Below are positions 21,511 to 32,652 of a stretch of 64,000 bases of DNA, piece by piece. The DNA lies in contig OW203721.1 in the NCBI GenBank assembly GCA_934045075.1, forward strand, positions 24,734,181 to 24,798,180, written 5' to 3'. Position numbers and translations under genes: made by a program. The notes under the pieces are model-generated. The model worked only from the letters and a program-made list of their open reading frames with translations. It did not search any database and was not told the origin of the DNA. The DNA comes from Yponomeuta sedellus. Lineage: Eukaryota > Arthropoda > Insecta > Lepidoptera > Yponomeutidae. Within the stretch, counting starts at the first letter, position 1; every line of letters starts with the position of its first letter.

Positions 21511-21818
21511 CGCTCGTGGCCTAGTTGAATCGAGTGATTGGAATCAATCACTTGGGTTAAGTAACAGCAGGCGCGGTCATGTGACCATCCCGTGACTACC
21601 GGTAGTGACATTTTCTCCAAGCGCCTCATTTAATGGCAGTCGTTAAGCCATGTCAGAGGCCTTATGGGCGGCTTGTTAATTTTTAACTGTAAGGACCGCC
21701 ACTGTCTTACAATCATTCCCAACCCAACCCGGATTTGGCCCCCGTGGTGGACCTTTCTGCGATGCAGGAAGAGACTCGTGCCCCAGCGGTGGGGATATAC
21801 AAGGGTTCATATCGAAAA
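21511..21818 (+). mobile_element. 5S-SINE with promoter and mid-body deletions
   Basis: Full 5' end (GCGCTCGTGGCCTAGTTGAA) and A box. The sequence between GGTCA and TGACCATCCCG is shortened, removing part of the C box, and a second deletion joins CAAGCGCC to TCATTTAATGGC. It ends ATATACAAGGGTTCATATCG. Confidence 0.88.
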
Positions 21819-21837
21819 CAGTCAATTTCATTAAAAA

Positions 21838-21885
21838 AAAACCGGCAAGTGCGAGTCGGACTTGCGCACCCAGGGTTACGTAGGT
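21838..21885 (+). mobile_element. Fragment of the CGGCCAAGTGCGAGTC repeat
   Basis: ACCGGCAAGTGCGAGTCGGA and GCGCACCCAGGGTTACGTA match the first 45 bp of the element at 7505. Confidence 0.65.
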
Positions 21886-22481
21886 ATCTACTTGCATGTT
21901 ATAAATAGTTTAGGAATCGAATCTTGCTGGTTATTTCCGTTCTTTTCCCGAACTTCAAAGTCTTTTTCTATAATATTGAATTACAAATGTATAGTTTTGA
22001 GACCTTTTCCTGTATTTGTTGTATAAAATTATATTAGACTATTGTTTAGTTATGTAAAATAAGCTAAATAGATGTGTAAATGAACTGTAAATATTACGCA
22101 AAATGTTGCTATTATCTACAAGGTTCGTAATGTTACTTATAACGATGTAAACACCTTGTACACTTACGGTTGCACTAAATAATGATGACGATGCTTGCCA
22201 AATTTTTTATCTACTTAAACGGGAAGTATGCTATGAAATTACAGATGTTTATTCAAAGACAAAGACAAAGATTTTTATTTGTAAAGCATGAGTTCATTTG
22301 ATTTGATTTGATTTAAAGTCTGAAATAAACGTTATATTATTATTATTATTGATAGTATGTATAAAAAAAAATTAGTTCTATACATGCTCTGCCTGATGAG
22401 GCGTACAAATTATAAAAAAGGCACCACCAATAGAAACAATATATAGCAGATCAACAAATTCAAATTAAGATTTTGCAGAAC
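21886..22481. other. No gene; retroposon-like end near 22260
   Basis: TTCAAAGACAAAGACAAAGA followed by TTTTTATTTGT resembles a retroposon tail on the minus strand. A TTATTATTATT run ends at 22345. Otherwise unrecognised. Confidence 0.4.
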
Positions 22482-22494
22482 AATAAAATATAAT

Positions 22495-22668
22495 TTTAAA
22501 AACTTATTTAGAGGCTAAAAATTCCACCCATTCCGGATATCCACATATATAAATATGGCACGGATAGCCAGAGGTTGCGGGTTCACATCCCGGCACGGGT
22601 GGAGTTTTTAGCCTCTACACAGGTTTTTAAAATGGTCCTTAGTACGATTTAGTGCATTAAAATAATAT
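22495..22668 (+). mobile_element. SINE-A foldback with reduced centre, 13-bp TSD
   Basis: The left arm (AACTTATTTAGAGGCTAAAA, minus) and right arm (TTTTTAGCCTCTACACAGG, plus) enclose only the tRNA 3' half (GGCACGGATAGCCAGAGG, GGTTCACATCCCGGC). The tail is GTGCATTAAAATAATAT. AATAAAATATAAT at 22482-22494 and 22669-22681 is an exact TSD. Confidence 0.85.
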
Positions 22669-22689
22669 AATAAAATATAATGTAAATTT

Positions 22690-23072
22690 GCGGTGGTAGC
22701 TCAGTGGGTGGAACCATGGACTGGCAAGCGAGAGCCCCAGGTTCAATCCCGAGTGCGGGCATGTAACAATGACTTTGTTTCATTTCAAAGTTACGTACAT
22801 TTGCGAATTTCCAGTTGCAATACCACACGCTAACGGTGAAGGAAAACATCGTGAGGAAACCCGCGGCTTGGTTGGCTCCGCACATATTGACTAGTCTTTC
22901 CTGTGGGCTAGGCCGACTAAGCTGCCAGGGTGGTATAAGAGCTGGGCAAGCCTACACCATCTATAAAACCATGTCTCAGGCTCTAAAGCGTCGGAGTGGT
23001 CCCTTCACCCATCTAGTGTGAGTGAGGATACCACTGGACGCTGTATAAATCATCTCATTACTTAGATGCAAA
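22690..23072 (+). mobile_element. SINE-G, tRNA-headed, with GGACGCTGTATAAATCAT tail
   Basis: Head with A box TGGTAGCTCAGTGGG and B box GGTTCAATCCC. The central domain CGGTGAAGGAAAACATCGTG and AGGAAACC is typical of lepidopteran tRNA SINEs. The tail is GGTCCCTTCACCCATCTAGT, ACCACTGGACGCTGTATAAA. The tail recurs at 26641-26690 and, as a foldback, at 54862-54985. Confidence 0.85.
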
Positions 23073-23149
23073 ACGGCCAATCATCATCAAATTTGCCCCA
23101 GTTCTTACTGAAACTATTTTTTCTATACATAAGTTTGATCTTTATAACG

Positions 23150-23385
23150 ATCGGTCGCTGGAAACGGGATAAACGGCCGTAACTTTTTCCTATGCTAGAC
23201 TTAGAATTTTGATTTTTCACAGCTTCAAGGGACCGTGAACCTGAGTATACGTTTTTAATTTCAACTCGATACCTACACGCGTTTCCAACAAAGGTACTTG
23301 ACTGACCGACGGACGGAAGTAAGGACGAACAAAGTGATCCTGTAAGGGCAACGTTTTTGGCTTTTGGCATACGGAATCCTAAAAA
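23150..23385 (+). mobile_element. 3' half of the GGTTCCG-ended repeat
   Basis: Matches the second half of the 7505-8024 element: TTTTCACAGCTTCAAGGGAC, ATACCTACACGCGTTTCC, GACCGACGGACGGAAG, and a terminal hairpin now mutated (GGGCAACG ... CGGAATCC). Confidence 0.65.
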
Positions 23386-23394
23386 GGCCCAATC

Positions 23395-23700
23395 TAATCC
23401 TAAGTCTGCATCCAACCTATCTATCTTTCCATATCTATCTTTCTCCACCTGTTTATAGGTCATAAGAGTAACTATTTTTTTTGAAGTAGAAAATCCTAGA
23501 AAAGCCTCATTGAACCTATCTAATCCAGTGTATGTCTGCATCCAACTTTCAAAAAATCTTAACATTTTTATAGTTCATAGGAGTAACGTTTTTTCTTTTA
23601 AGGTGAAAAAACATGTAAGGCCTCATCATACTAATCCAATCCAGTGTTTGTCTGCATCCAACCTCAAATTTATCTCCACCTTTTTATAGATCAATGCCCC
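23395..23700. repeat. About 120-bp tandem repeat, three copies
   Basis: TCTGCATCCAAC begins near 23405, 23535 and 23651 (spacing 130 and 116), with shared TCTCCACCTGTTTATAGGTC-type and AGAGTAAC(T/G) blocks. A 167-codon minus-strand frame (23062-23565) runs over it and reads the repeat, with DRLDADLGLDWAFLGF-like words twice, so I do not treat it as a gene. Confidence 0.65.
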
Positions 23701-23852
23701 ACCAGTTCGCAATCGCTTTGCAATTTGATCTCGACGTTTGCTAAGCCAATCGTAATTGCTCGCACAGATTATCTCCGCTTTTGCCGATGTTACGAGTCGA
23801 TAAAACACGTCGATGGTATCGAGAAATAACGTACAGAGTCCTAGTCTAGAAG

Positions 23853-24065
23853 CGCTCGTGGCCTAGGCAAACCGAGTGATTGGAATCAATCACTTGAGTT
23901 AAGCAACAACAGACGCGGTCAGGTGCAGGATGGGTGATCGTCCTGTAACTACTGCTAGTGGCATTTTTCCGAGCGCTTCCGTGGTGGAGTATGGCCTAAC
24001 CTTCCTGCGATGCAGGAAGAGACCCGTGCCTCAACAGCGGGGACTTACAAGGGCTGATGTCGATA
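23853..24065 (+). mobile_element. 5S-SINE with internal deletion at CCGTG
   Basis: The 5' end and 5S promoter boxes are well kept (GTTAAGCAACAACAGACGC, GGATGGGTGATCG). Then GCGCTTCCGTG joins directly to GTGGAGTATGGCC. CCGTG occurs at both consensus breakpoints, so about 150 bp was lost through a 5-bp microhomology. It ends TTACAAGGGCTGATGTCGAT. Confidence 0.9.
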
Positions 24066-24329
24066 TGAGGCAACTTGTTTACCCTTCTTTTGGCCTCAGC
24101 CGGATAACAAGCAGGCTCGAGTCACGCTGGGGTATACACGGGGCATTGCGTTGCACAGATAGCGTTTTATGTCAGCTGAGAGTTGTTTTAGGCCACATTT
24201 AGCATAACGTTCGAGAGGATAAAGGCGAAATTTACGGTAATAACTGACTGAGCGCCCGGCCCTTCCAACCCTTCGGTCTGGTATAATCTCGACACACATT
24301 TTTGTCTTTTGTTGTGTGGTGATTTTGAA

Positions 24330-24593
24330 AGGGCACAGGCCTTCACTCAGAGAGAGAGTGTGGGCTTAATTCCCACGCGTGCCCCCCGCGGATTGGCTAT
24401 TTTAAGTGCTGAGGTATTGGAATAGCCTCAAGAGGTTTTCTTTAACTGGTATTGCTACTGTAACGTGAAAACTGTGCATAACTTAGCATCGAAGTACATA
24501 AGAAGTTGTTACATGCCCGCACTGAGAATCGAACCTGGGTCTCATGATGAGAGTAGGCGTTTGTAAACGTCGAGTTCACCAGGCTTAGTAGTT
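24330..24593 (-). mobile_element. tRNA-headed SINE, minus strand
   Basis: Reverse tRNA head at 24515-24593 (B box complement GAATCGAACCTGGG). The central AGTTATGCACAGTTTTC part is in reverse, and the 3' part carries CACAGGCCTTCACTCAGAGA. The 3' part is shared with 49455-49583, and with 14920 in the other orientation. Confidence 0.7.
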
Positions 24594-24690
24594 GTTACAA
24601 AACTGAGTAAGAGTACTGCAATGTTTGTCTCTGTATCTATCCGTCCAGTGTTAACAAGTACTAGAAAGCTGAAATTTTACGTATATGTGT

Positions 24691-25033
24691 CACAGTAAAA
24701 ACTCTTAAATGGTCAAAACTAGTATTGACAGCTAAAATCAGTTAAAAGTACTTTCGTCCGAAGCTTACATTTGAAATACCGAATGGTGAAAACACCTAAA
24801 ATGATGCATCACTCAATCTGCGAAAAAAATGACAAAAAATATCTAATAGGTGCGATAAAGCGCGTAGCGTAGCAGAGCGCGAAGGAGCGTGTAAGGTCGA
24901 GTATGTGAGACTTAGAACCATCTCGACATTGTTGTATACATATTAGAATTTTTCTTTGTTCTTTTGCAGTCAGAGCTTTGACTGATTTTAGCAGTCAAAA
25001 CTAGTTTTGACCGTTTAAGAGTTTTGTCTGTCA
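24691..25033. mobile_element. TIR element (MITE), about 55-bp arms
   Basis: The left arm AAACTCTTAAATGGTCAAAA, CTAGTATTGACAGCTAAAAT and the right arm (reverse complement AAACTCTTAAACGGTCAAAA, CTAGTTTTGACTGCTAAAAT) are about 90% alike. The core contains GCGATAAAGCGCGTAGCG. A fragment of the same arm lies at 59495-59555. TSD not resolved. Confidence 0.75.
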
Positions 25034-25767
25034 CATTTACACATATTAATGATGCCAACAAAATGGATAAAATATTTCAGATTTTTTTTTAGTATGCTAA
25101 AAATTTTTTTGTCAAATATTTTGTTCTTCTTCTCCAACATCCAGCCCCCCAATACTGACTGTGGGTGTCTTCTAACGCACGATATTTATTTCGGTCTGTA
25201 ACGTTGTATAACTTTTATAATAATAAATAAACTCTGGAACGACTTTAGGTGTGGTTTTATTTGTAGATTAGTATGTTTTTAGTAATATTAAAACAGAAAA
25301 ACTGGATAAAAAACGGATAAGCAGGTAAAAAGTCAGATCTGGTCAAAGGGTAAAGTAGTAGTCATGAAAAAAAAGGGAAGTCGAAGAATGTGTGACGTAA
25401 TTTAAGTATTTGAAAATGATAGATAGAAAGAGAAATAAAAATGGTGTGAAGAAGTTTGCACCGCTACAGGTCTAAGGCTTTCCGAATCTTTCAAATTACC
25501 CGTCCCAGGACCTTATGATTGAATATTTCCATGTCGAATTTGGCTCCGCCGTCTCCAAGCAATGGGAGGCGATACAACGAAGGTGGGTGTTTACAAAAGC
25601 GCAAAATATTCACTCGAGCTCATTCACCACAAACGTTTTATGTTGCAGCGTTATGATTATTTATTTATTTAAGTGAATATTCTACATATGAGTAGACTTA
25701 AACCTAAGCGCTGAAGTATTATAACTGAGCTCTACATCTAACATCTTCTACCATTCTTTTACCTTCA
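25034..25767. other. No recognisable gene
   Basis: AT-rich with an AATAAA near 25225. No frame or family assigned. Confidence 0.5.
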
Positions 25768-26015
25768 CATCATCATCATCAACCCAAAATGTCCCTACCG
25801 ATTGGCACGGGTATCTTTCTTAAGGAAGGTCTAAGCCATAATCCACCCCGGGGGCCAAGTCCGGCTTTCAAGACTAGAGGCTGGTCTTCACAAATTTTCA
25901 AGCCACCCTGAGGCCTCTGATTTGGTTTAACGACTGCCACCTATTGACGGCAGCCGGCACCAACTGCTTAACGTGGCTTGCGAAGCACAGAACCGTTCGG
26001 AAAATTGCCACTAGC
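25768..26015 (-). mobile_element. Degenerate 5S-SINE relative with GATGATGATG tail
   Basis: The reverse complement carries GTTAAGCAGTTGGTGCCGGC, GTGGATTATGGCTTAGACC and CACGGGxxxGTGGGG-like blocks in 5S-SINE order. It ends in CATCATCATCATCAACCC instead of ATCGATATCAACCC, so it is a variant subfamily or a much older copy. Confidence 0.7.
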
Positions 26016-26084
26016 TTTACTCAAATGTTGCTTAACAAGCACTGTAGGGTCCTAGCAGGCTCCTTTACTTATCTAGCAGCTTCT

Positions 26085-26690
<606 letters not shown>

Positions 26691-27282
26691 GATGAGACCA
26701 AAGTTCTTTTCCGTTCTTTCTATTCCGATCGCCGCATTATTTTACCCCAAGCTTATTACAAAACGAAGTAGGAACTAAGCTCTCGCCGCGATGTTTTTCA
26801 ACCACTTAGTTCACAGCCCAATAAACTATCTACGCAAAGATTTACTTCAGGTCGATTTACTTCAGATATTTTTCCCGTCTGGGGAAAAGTTTCCCCGGGC
26901 ACAGATGTTGTTTATCAAGCTCGACTTTTATTGCGTCTGATAGGTCGTTTTGCACCCGCTATATCATAAGAACGAGTATTCTTTCAGTCTTCTTAGGAAT
27001 ATGACTTTAATTAATGGCAGTTTGTAAAGTGTTTTGGCTGAAAATGGAATGTGGGGCGTCGTTTTATGGTCAGTCCTCTTTGAGGGCGAAAAAAAATGTC
27101 TTCGTGACGCCTGAGCGTAGTAGTTTTGAGACCGTATTATCTCTGGAAATCAATGCCTATGTACAATGCCAGATTAAGGCAAGTCGGGGCTTGTAGCAAA
27201 CTCTATCAAGGGGCCCTTGCTTTAATTTAGGTTATCAAGCTTTTAAATTTATGAATGATTTATTTTGCCGCAAAAAAAATAT
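26691..27282. other. No recognisable feature
   Basis: No domain in the 60-codon frame at 27014-27196 and no known repeat. Confidence 0.5.
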
Positions 27283-27420
27283 GATCATCATCAACCCTTT
27301 ATGGGTTTCTTCCCTAAGGAAGGTATAGGCACCGTACTCCACCACGGTAAGTCAAATCCGGATTGATGGAAGCCTCCAAGGTCATACCGTTAGAAGTTTG
27401 AAGCCGCTCTAAGAAATATG
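27283..27420 (-). mobile_element. Degenerate 5S-SINE relative
   Basis: ATCATCATCAACCCTTTATG, CTTCCCTAAGGAAGGTATAG and CCGTACTCCACCACGG follow the minus-strand order of the 5S-SINE 3' half. Heavily diverged. Confidence 0.6.
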
Positions 27421-27545
27421 CTAACATCATAATAGTTAAAAATAAAGTATTATTTTTTATTATTATTTTATTTATCACAATAATAATAATATTTAATAAT
27501 AAATTAATAAAATGGTACAATTAGTATTTGTCATTTTCTTACCCT

Positions 27546-27600
27546 TACATGCACACTAGGATTCCCTGTGTCGTGCAAGCTAGTCTCTTCCAATAATGAA
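27546..27600 (-). mobile_element. SINE-D fragment
   Basis: CACACTAGGATTCCCTGTGT, CGTG is the reverse of the SINE-D CACGACACAGGGTATCCTAG block. No head or tail left. Confidence 0.5.
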
Positions 27601-28152
27601 ACAGAAGACATTTTAGATCTTAAACAAAAAATTATACCATAGTTAATTTTAATTAAAATCCTCATCATTTTAACGCTCGGCGAAAGTATTTTTCAATACA
27701 TGGCCATAAAATTAAAAATACTGACATGTTATAGGGTTACAATTGCGACATAACAAAAATTTGTTATTTAAAATAGATAATAAAACCCATTTCAACTCTA
27801 TGAGTTGATAACAACTGCACTTTGCGTGCATGCATACTCACAAGTGCGGTGTGTGGATGTTTGTTTGTGTGTGTGTGTGTGTGTGTATGTGGGTGTGTCT
27901 AGAAGTTTATGAGTGTGACTATTTAAGTGAGGGTACACGTGTATGTGGGTGAATAAGAATATACGTCGAGATATAGGTCGAGATACAAACACAGTCTACG
28001 CCTCTCTTCTTAACAAATTTTCACTTTGAGTATAGTCCAAACCAATAAGCCACTGTGTGATTTTCTTTTTACAGTTATTACAGTGATTATAGCATTCAAT
28101 AAAACAACACTCTTACAAATAAACCTCTAATAGGTATGTAATACAGAGAGTG
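27601..28152. other. No gene; short GT run
   Basis: A (GT)n run of about 22 bp near 27868-27888; otherwise unrecognised. Confidence 0.5.
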
Positions 28153-28296
28153 TTGTAAAGAGGATCGAAATATCACTGATGCCGGTTAGTCGCCCATTAG
28201 CTCAGTTGGAAGAGCGCTGGCACGGATAGCCAGAGGTCGCGGGTTGGAACCCCGGCATGGGTGGACTTTTTAGCCTCTAAATAGGTTTTTAAGACT
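28153..28296 (+). mobile_element. SINE-A monomer
   Basis: Contains GAGGATCGAAATATCACTGA, then the tRNA-like unit (GCCCATTAGCTCAGTTGGAA, CTGGCACGGATAGCCAG, GGTTGGAACCCCGGC) and the arm AGCCTCTAAATAGG. The B box is mutated (GGTTGGAACCC). No TSD found. Confidence 0.8.
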
Positions 28297-28610
28297 ATCC
28301 ATATCGACTCTGTAAATTTTATTGAGTATTCATCATAGTGAGATGGATATTTTTTCTCAACGTCTTCTATCTTTACTCATTTTTAAGAACGCTCACCACT
28401 GCAGTAAATTTTCGTAAATGAGTGCGCAAAACAAATTAATATACATTCACGGTTAAAACTGTTGGAAGGCGGGGGCCCCAAACGGGCGGGGCCCTCAGCA
28501 TTTACTACTCTTGTACGTGCCTAATCCGCCACTGGCTTTAGAGTAGACTTCCCTAATTTGTTTGCAACACTATAATGCTAATGTTAAAGAGACATCTGTC
28601 TTTGTGGTCA

Positions 28611-28800
28611 CTGTCTCGTTGGTTGGCTAGCGATATCACATTTGATTACCACGCTTGAGGTCGTGGATTCGATTCCTACTGCGGTCGCCATACATTTGTG
28701 AAAATGGCTTTAGCCTGGGTGTATTTTTATGTAGTTATTCTTCTTGTCTGGTAATCGAAGCTCTGGGTATTCTAGTTTGGGATCAGAGAAAATAAATGTG
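28611..28800 (+). mobile_element. SINE-F copy
   Basis: tRNA-like head (TCGTTGGTTGGCTAGCG, GGTCGTGGATTCGATTCC) followed by CGGTCGCCATACATTTGTGA, ATGGCTTTAGCCTGGGTGTA and GGGTATTCTAGTTTGGGATC. The relatives at 47741, 59397 and 61303 share the same order. Confidence 0.7.
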
Positions 28801-29188
28801 TCGTGTTGAAGTTTTTTATTGTTTTGTTTTATTGTCTTAGAGAGCTTATGATGCTTTTTAACCCTTAATTGGTATGAATTATGAGGCAGCATGAATTTTC
28901 ATTGGTTTCGGACTTAATTTCAAGATGAAAAGGTTTCATTTAATGTAGGTATTACTATAATGTGGAGACATTGCCTGGTTAACTGAGTATTTGAATGGAA
29001 TTTCCCCATTCGTTTTAATATAGAAAAGCTTTTGTAAACTATGGTAAAAGAATACTAGCTCGCTAGTGTATTGTAAAACTTTTGCTGTTATTTGTAGTAC
29101 TGTTCTGCTATTGTTGGTATTTTATTTATGTCCTGTCCATATATTGTTAAGCCCATAAATGTATGTAATTAAACATTATAATGGAATG
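28801..29188. other. No recognisable feature
   Basis: AT-rich; nothing assigned. Confidence 0.5.
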
Positions 29189-29370
29189 TCATGTCAGAGG
29201 TCTTATAGGCGGCTTGATAACTTCTGACAGAAAGACCAGCCACTGTCTTACAATCCTCCACCAACCCGGACTTGGCCCCCGTGGTGGAGTATGGCCTAAC
29301 CTTCCTGTGATGCAAGAAGAGACCCGTGCCACAGCAGTGGGGACATACAAGGGTTGATATCGATATATTA
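29189..29370 (+). mobile_element. 5S-SINE, 5'-truncated
   Basis: Starts at GTCATGTCAGAGGTCTTATA and is collinear to ACATACAAGGGTTGATATCG. The 5S head is absent, as in normal 5' truncation during target-primed insertion. Confidence 0.88.
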
Positions 29371-29569
29371 TATTTATGTTTTTTTATATTACTTTCTATT
29401 TATTTATATGATTTGTATGTGTCCATTTACAGTTAGAATAATAACTTTGTTAATTAAGGATGTATTATTGATATGTATCCGAAATGATTTGATTTGTTTG
29501 TATATCTTCTTCCTTCTTCAATATATTGCTCCAGTCCATTCTAAGGTTGTCTGGTAGAGATGACTTTTG

Positions 29570-29660
29570 ATAATAAGGCTGCCGTCTGTACTGTAGGGTC
29601 ATAAATATCGCTGTAGTTTCCTTTTATGTGCCATAAAGTATTTATTCTCTATCTTTCTAT
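29570..29660 (+). mobile_element. Retroposon 3' tail ending CTCTATCT
   Basis: GCCGTCTGTACTGTAGGGTC, ATAAATATCGCTGTAGTTTC, CTTTTATG, a poly(A)-signal-like ATAAAG, then TTCTCTATCTTTCT. It matches 60150-60250 almost throughout. Confidence 0.65.
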
Positions 29661-30007
29661 TGTCGCTCTCTCGACCTTTTATCATCCTCGCACACGTAGG
29701 CGAAGTCCGCGTAGTCACAAAGAACATTTGGGTAGATTAGAAAAACAAAATTGAAAACGATTTCCCGCAAAATATCAATTTTGCTCGAACAGCGCGGGCG
29801 GCATTCTTCCCAGATGCTCCAGATCCGGTGCCGCTTTTCCATTTCCGCCCAGGTACATGATGTTATGACAATACTGCGGCCGCCTACACAGATATATTTC
29901 GAGGCAGGATAGCTGTTTGTAGTTTGATTGTTTGCTGTCCGAAAATGGGAGGCGTTTTGTTTATTTATTTGTTCATGTCTGCACAAAGTATAATTATCGA
30001 TTCCTTT
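29661..30007. other. Unrecognised, GC-richer stretch
   Basis: A 122-codon minus-strand frame (29657-30025) spans it. It shows no recognisable domain, no repeats and no signal peptide that I can call. I leave it unassigned. Confidence 0.35.
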
Positions 30008-30110
30008 ATGATCCGCGATACTCATACATAGTTATATATGACGACGACAATGACCACGCCACCGAAACATCAGGTAATAATAAATAATCGCGATTATATC
30101 TGTTTAATTT
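30008..30110 (+). mobile_element. Penelope-type terminal repeat fragment
   Basis: ATCCGCGATACTCATACATA, GCCACCGAAACATCAGG and AATAAATAATCGCGATTATA are in the same order as at 4108-4240. Confidence 0.55.
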
Positions 30111-30123
30111 ATGAATATGTTTA

Positions 30124-30369
30124 CAGTCTATTTATTCTTACTTGTCCAATTTAGTAAACAAGATTCTACCCTTAAACTGTGACTTTTTAGTCCAAAACTG
30201 CCATATTTCCATGAATGAAGTAACCTGGAACACTCTTTTAGATAACACGCTGCCAATTTTATAAACATAGTTCATGAGTTTGTGAGAAATTGTCTAGTTA
30301 GGCATCTAATCTCAATTTTAAGGTTAGAATCTTGTTAACTAAATTGGACAAGTAAGAATAAATAGACTG
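30124..30369. mobile_element. Tc1/mariner-like MITE, about 50-bp TIRs, TA TSD
   Basis: The left arm starts CAGTCTATTTATTCTTACTT and the right arm is its reverse complement ending at 30369, with about 3 differences over 50 bp. TA stands on both sides, the target of Tc1/mariner elements. The 246-bp length leaves no room for a transposase. Confidence 0.85.
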
Positions 30370-30515
30370 TAGTGTGTTAGCTTTTAGAATATACTTCGGG
30401 CTCTTAAGAAGCTTCGGTTTTCGCCGAAGGCATCCGAGTGTAATACTACTCGCTGCTTTGTATAAAACTTTTCTTCACTATTTTGAAAAGTTATGTAAAG
30501 TTATAAATAACAATA

Positions 30516-30985
30516 CAAAATAATACTTACCTTATTGCAATATAATCGGTTCTATCGGATAGTAGCCGAGGTATATTCCAAAAGCGAACAGACAGAAAAT
30601 AATACTTACCTTATTGCAATATAATCGGTTCTATCGGATAGTAGCCGAGGTATATTCCAAAAGCTAACAGACAGAAAATAATACTTACCTTATTGCAATA
30701 TAATCGGTTCTATCCGTTAGTAGCCGAGGTAAATTCCAAAAGCGAACAGACAGAAAATAATACTTACCTTATTGCAATATAATTGGTTCTACCGGATAGT
30801 AGCCGAGGTATATTCCAAAAGTTAACAGACATAAAATAATACTTACCTTATTGCAATATAATCGGTTCTATCGGATAGTAGCCGAGGTATATTCCAAAAG
30901 CTAACAGACAGAAAATAATACTTACCTTATTGCAATATAATCGGTTCTATCCGTTAGTAGCCGAGGTATATTCCAAAGGCAAACT
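30516..30985. repeat. 79-bp tandem repeat, six copies
   Basis: ACTTACCTTATTGCAATATA recurs at 30525, 30604, 30683, 30762, 30841 and 30920, exactly 79 bp apart, differing at a few sites such as TCGGATAG versus TCCGTTAG. On the minus strand each unit carries CAATAAGGTAAGTATTATTT, a near-perfect metazoan 5' splice-donor match (AAG|GTAAGTAT). The variant positions alternate between units, suggesting some two-unit (158-bp) duplication. Confidence 0.95.
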
Positions 30986-31210
30986 GTACAAAGTATATGT
31001 TTTAGAAAACAGTAAGCGCCTGTATTGTACGCATTGAACTGCAAGGCACTGTATTTTACCATCCTCTCTCTCACACTCACACACTCAATCATTCACTCAC
31101 TCACACTAACTTTACTACTCACTCATGACTCCAAACAAAAATTTGCCTACTACAATTTTCGTGTTTAATACTTAAGTAGAATTTAGTTAATGCTTTAGAT
31201 GTACTCTGTT

Positions 31211-31714
31211 TTAAAAACCTATTTAGAGGCTAAAAATTCCAGCCTTGCCGGGATTCGAACCCGCGACCTCTGGCTATCCGTGCCAGCGCTCTATCCAACT
31301 GAGCTAATGGGCGACTCACCGGCATCAGTGAAATTTCGAACCTCTTTACACTATTCTTTGTATTAGGTACAGGCAGCAACATATGGCTGAAGCAAATTGC
31401 ATCACTTACTAACTGCCCCGACTACCTACTTTGCAGTTAGGTTTTTACATCGGAATGATATCGCTGTACCCACATGATTATACTATTTTTATTTTTAATG
31501 CACTAACCCCTGCTAAGGACAATTTTAAAAACCTATTTAGAGGCTAAAAATTCCACCCATGCCGGGATTCGAACCCGCGACCTCTGGCTATCTGTGCCAG
31601 CGCTCTATCCAACTGAGCTAATGGGCGACTCACCGGCATCAGTGAAATTTCGAACCTCTTTACACTATTCTCTGTATTACGTACAGGCAGCGACATCTGG
31701 CTGAAGTAGATTGC
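31211..31714 (-). mobile_element. SINE-A tandem dimer, 12-bp TSD
   Basis: Two head-to-tail SINE-A units on the minus strand, period 314 bp. Each has 3' arm, tRNA-like unit, GTGAAATTTCGAACCTC block and CAGATGTCGCTGCC block (reversed). The linker carries the tail, GTGCATTAAAAATAAAAATA reversed, then GGTTTTTACATCGGAATGAT. ATGTACTCTGTT at 31199-31210 and 31715-31726 is an exact TSD around the whole pair, so both units arrived in one event. Confidence 0.9.
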
Positions 31715-31726
31715 ATGTACTCTGTT

Positions 31727-32652
31727 GTTTAAACATTTCTCTATTAATCGAGTGGTAAACTGTGGACAACGGTTACGGCCTTATTTTCAGTTATGGGTTA
31801 ATTAGTAATTCTATCGGTGTTGTTCCTAATAAGGTAAAAAAATAAACACTTCACAAGGCGAGTCCGTGCTGAAGTGATCAGATTCCTTTGTCGATTGCTG
31901 TCCAGGTAAGAAGAGCTACAGAAGTGTCAGAATCTTTGTCTGCGCGCAGGAAATAATTTCATTCGTATCTCTTTAATAAGCGCAGACAAAAGCCGAGTAT
32001 ACACTAGTTACGTCACAAGGACAGGACCTCGAATCTGTTTATTAATTACAGTGCAATTACAGTTTTTTGGGTTCCGTAGTCGACAAGGATGTCGAGACTT
32101 AAAACACTAAAAACACTTATAGTTTTGTGAAATCTTCATACAACGGCCAGCTAAGACCGTAAATGAAAACTAAACTAGATATATCATTACGGCGATAGCC
32201 CAATATGTAACCGTCCATTGACGGACGGCTCACGTGTGGTGTCCTTTTAATTCCATTGACGCCTAGAAGCTATGATTTCAATCGTGGACTTTAAGCGACG
32301 ACGATATGAAATCGACGCGTTCACTATACAAAAGGCATTTGCGTCCGTTATGGACTATTTAAACTTTTCCAAGAGTTTGGCACTTTTTCCGATCACTAAA
32401 AAGCCCAATTTGAGAGCGGCAGGCCCTAACCATGTATGGCACTAAAGAAAAAGTGCGGAGTCGGGAAGGTACGGGTTTGTTGCCTCATGACTAATCTGGT
32501 CTGGTTAAGTCGAGCACCATACTTCACCGAAGGCATAAAGCAGCGGGCGGGTCATACGAGTTTCAACCGCCTGTACCGATAAAAGTTAGGGCAAAATGAT
32601 TCTAGAATGGACACTGCGAATCGGCATAATTATGTAGTGTAGGACCAAGTGA
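31727..32652. other. Mostly unrecognised; possibly eroded RTE upstream part at its end
   Basis: No frame stands out. The last 150 bp may be the eroded continuation of the RTE fragment at 32653. Confidence 0.4.

Noticed and set aside
23062..23565. 167-aa protein on the minus strand
   Set aside because: It reads through a transposon end and a 120-bp tandem repeat, and repeats its own words; no family.
29657..30025. 122-aa protein gene
   Set aside because: No domain, no splice or promoter support, and its right end overlaps a Penelope-type repeat.
30516..30985. CRISPR-like array
   Set aside because: Units are contiguous 79-bp tandem copies without unique spacers, in a eukaryotic context.
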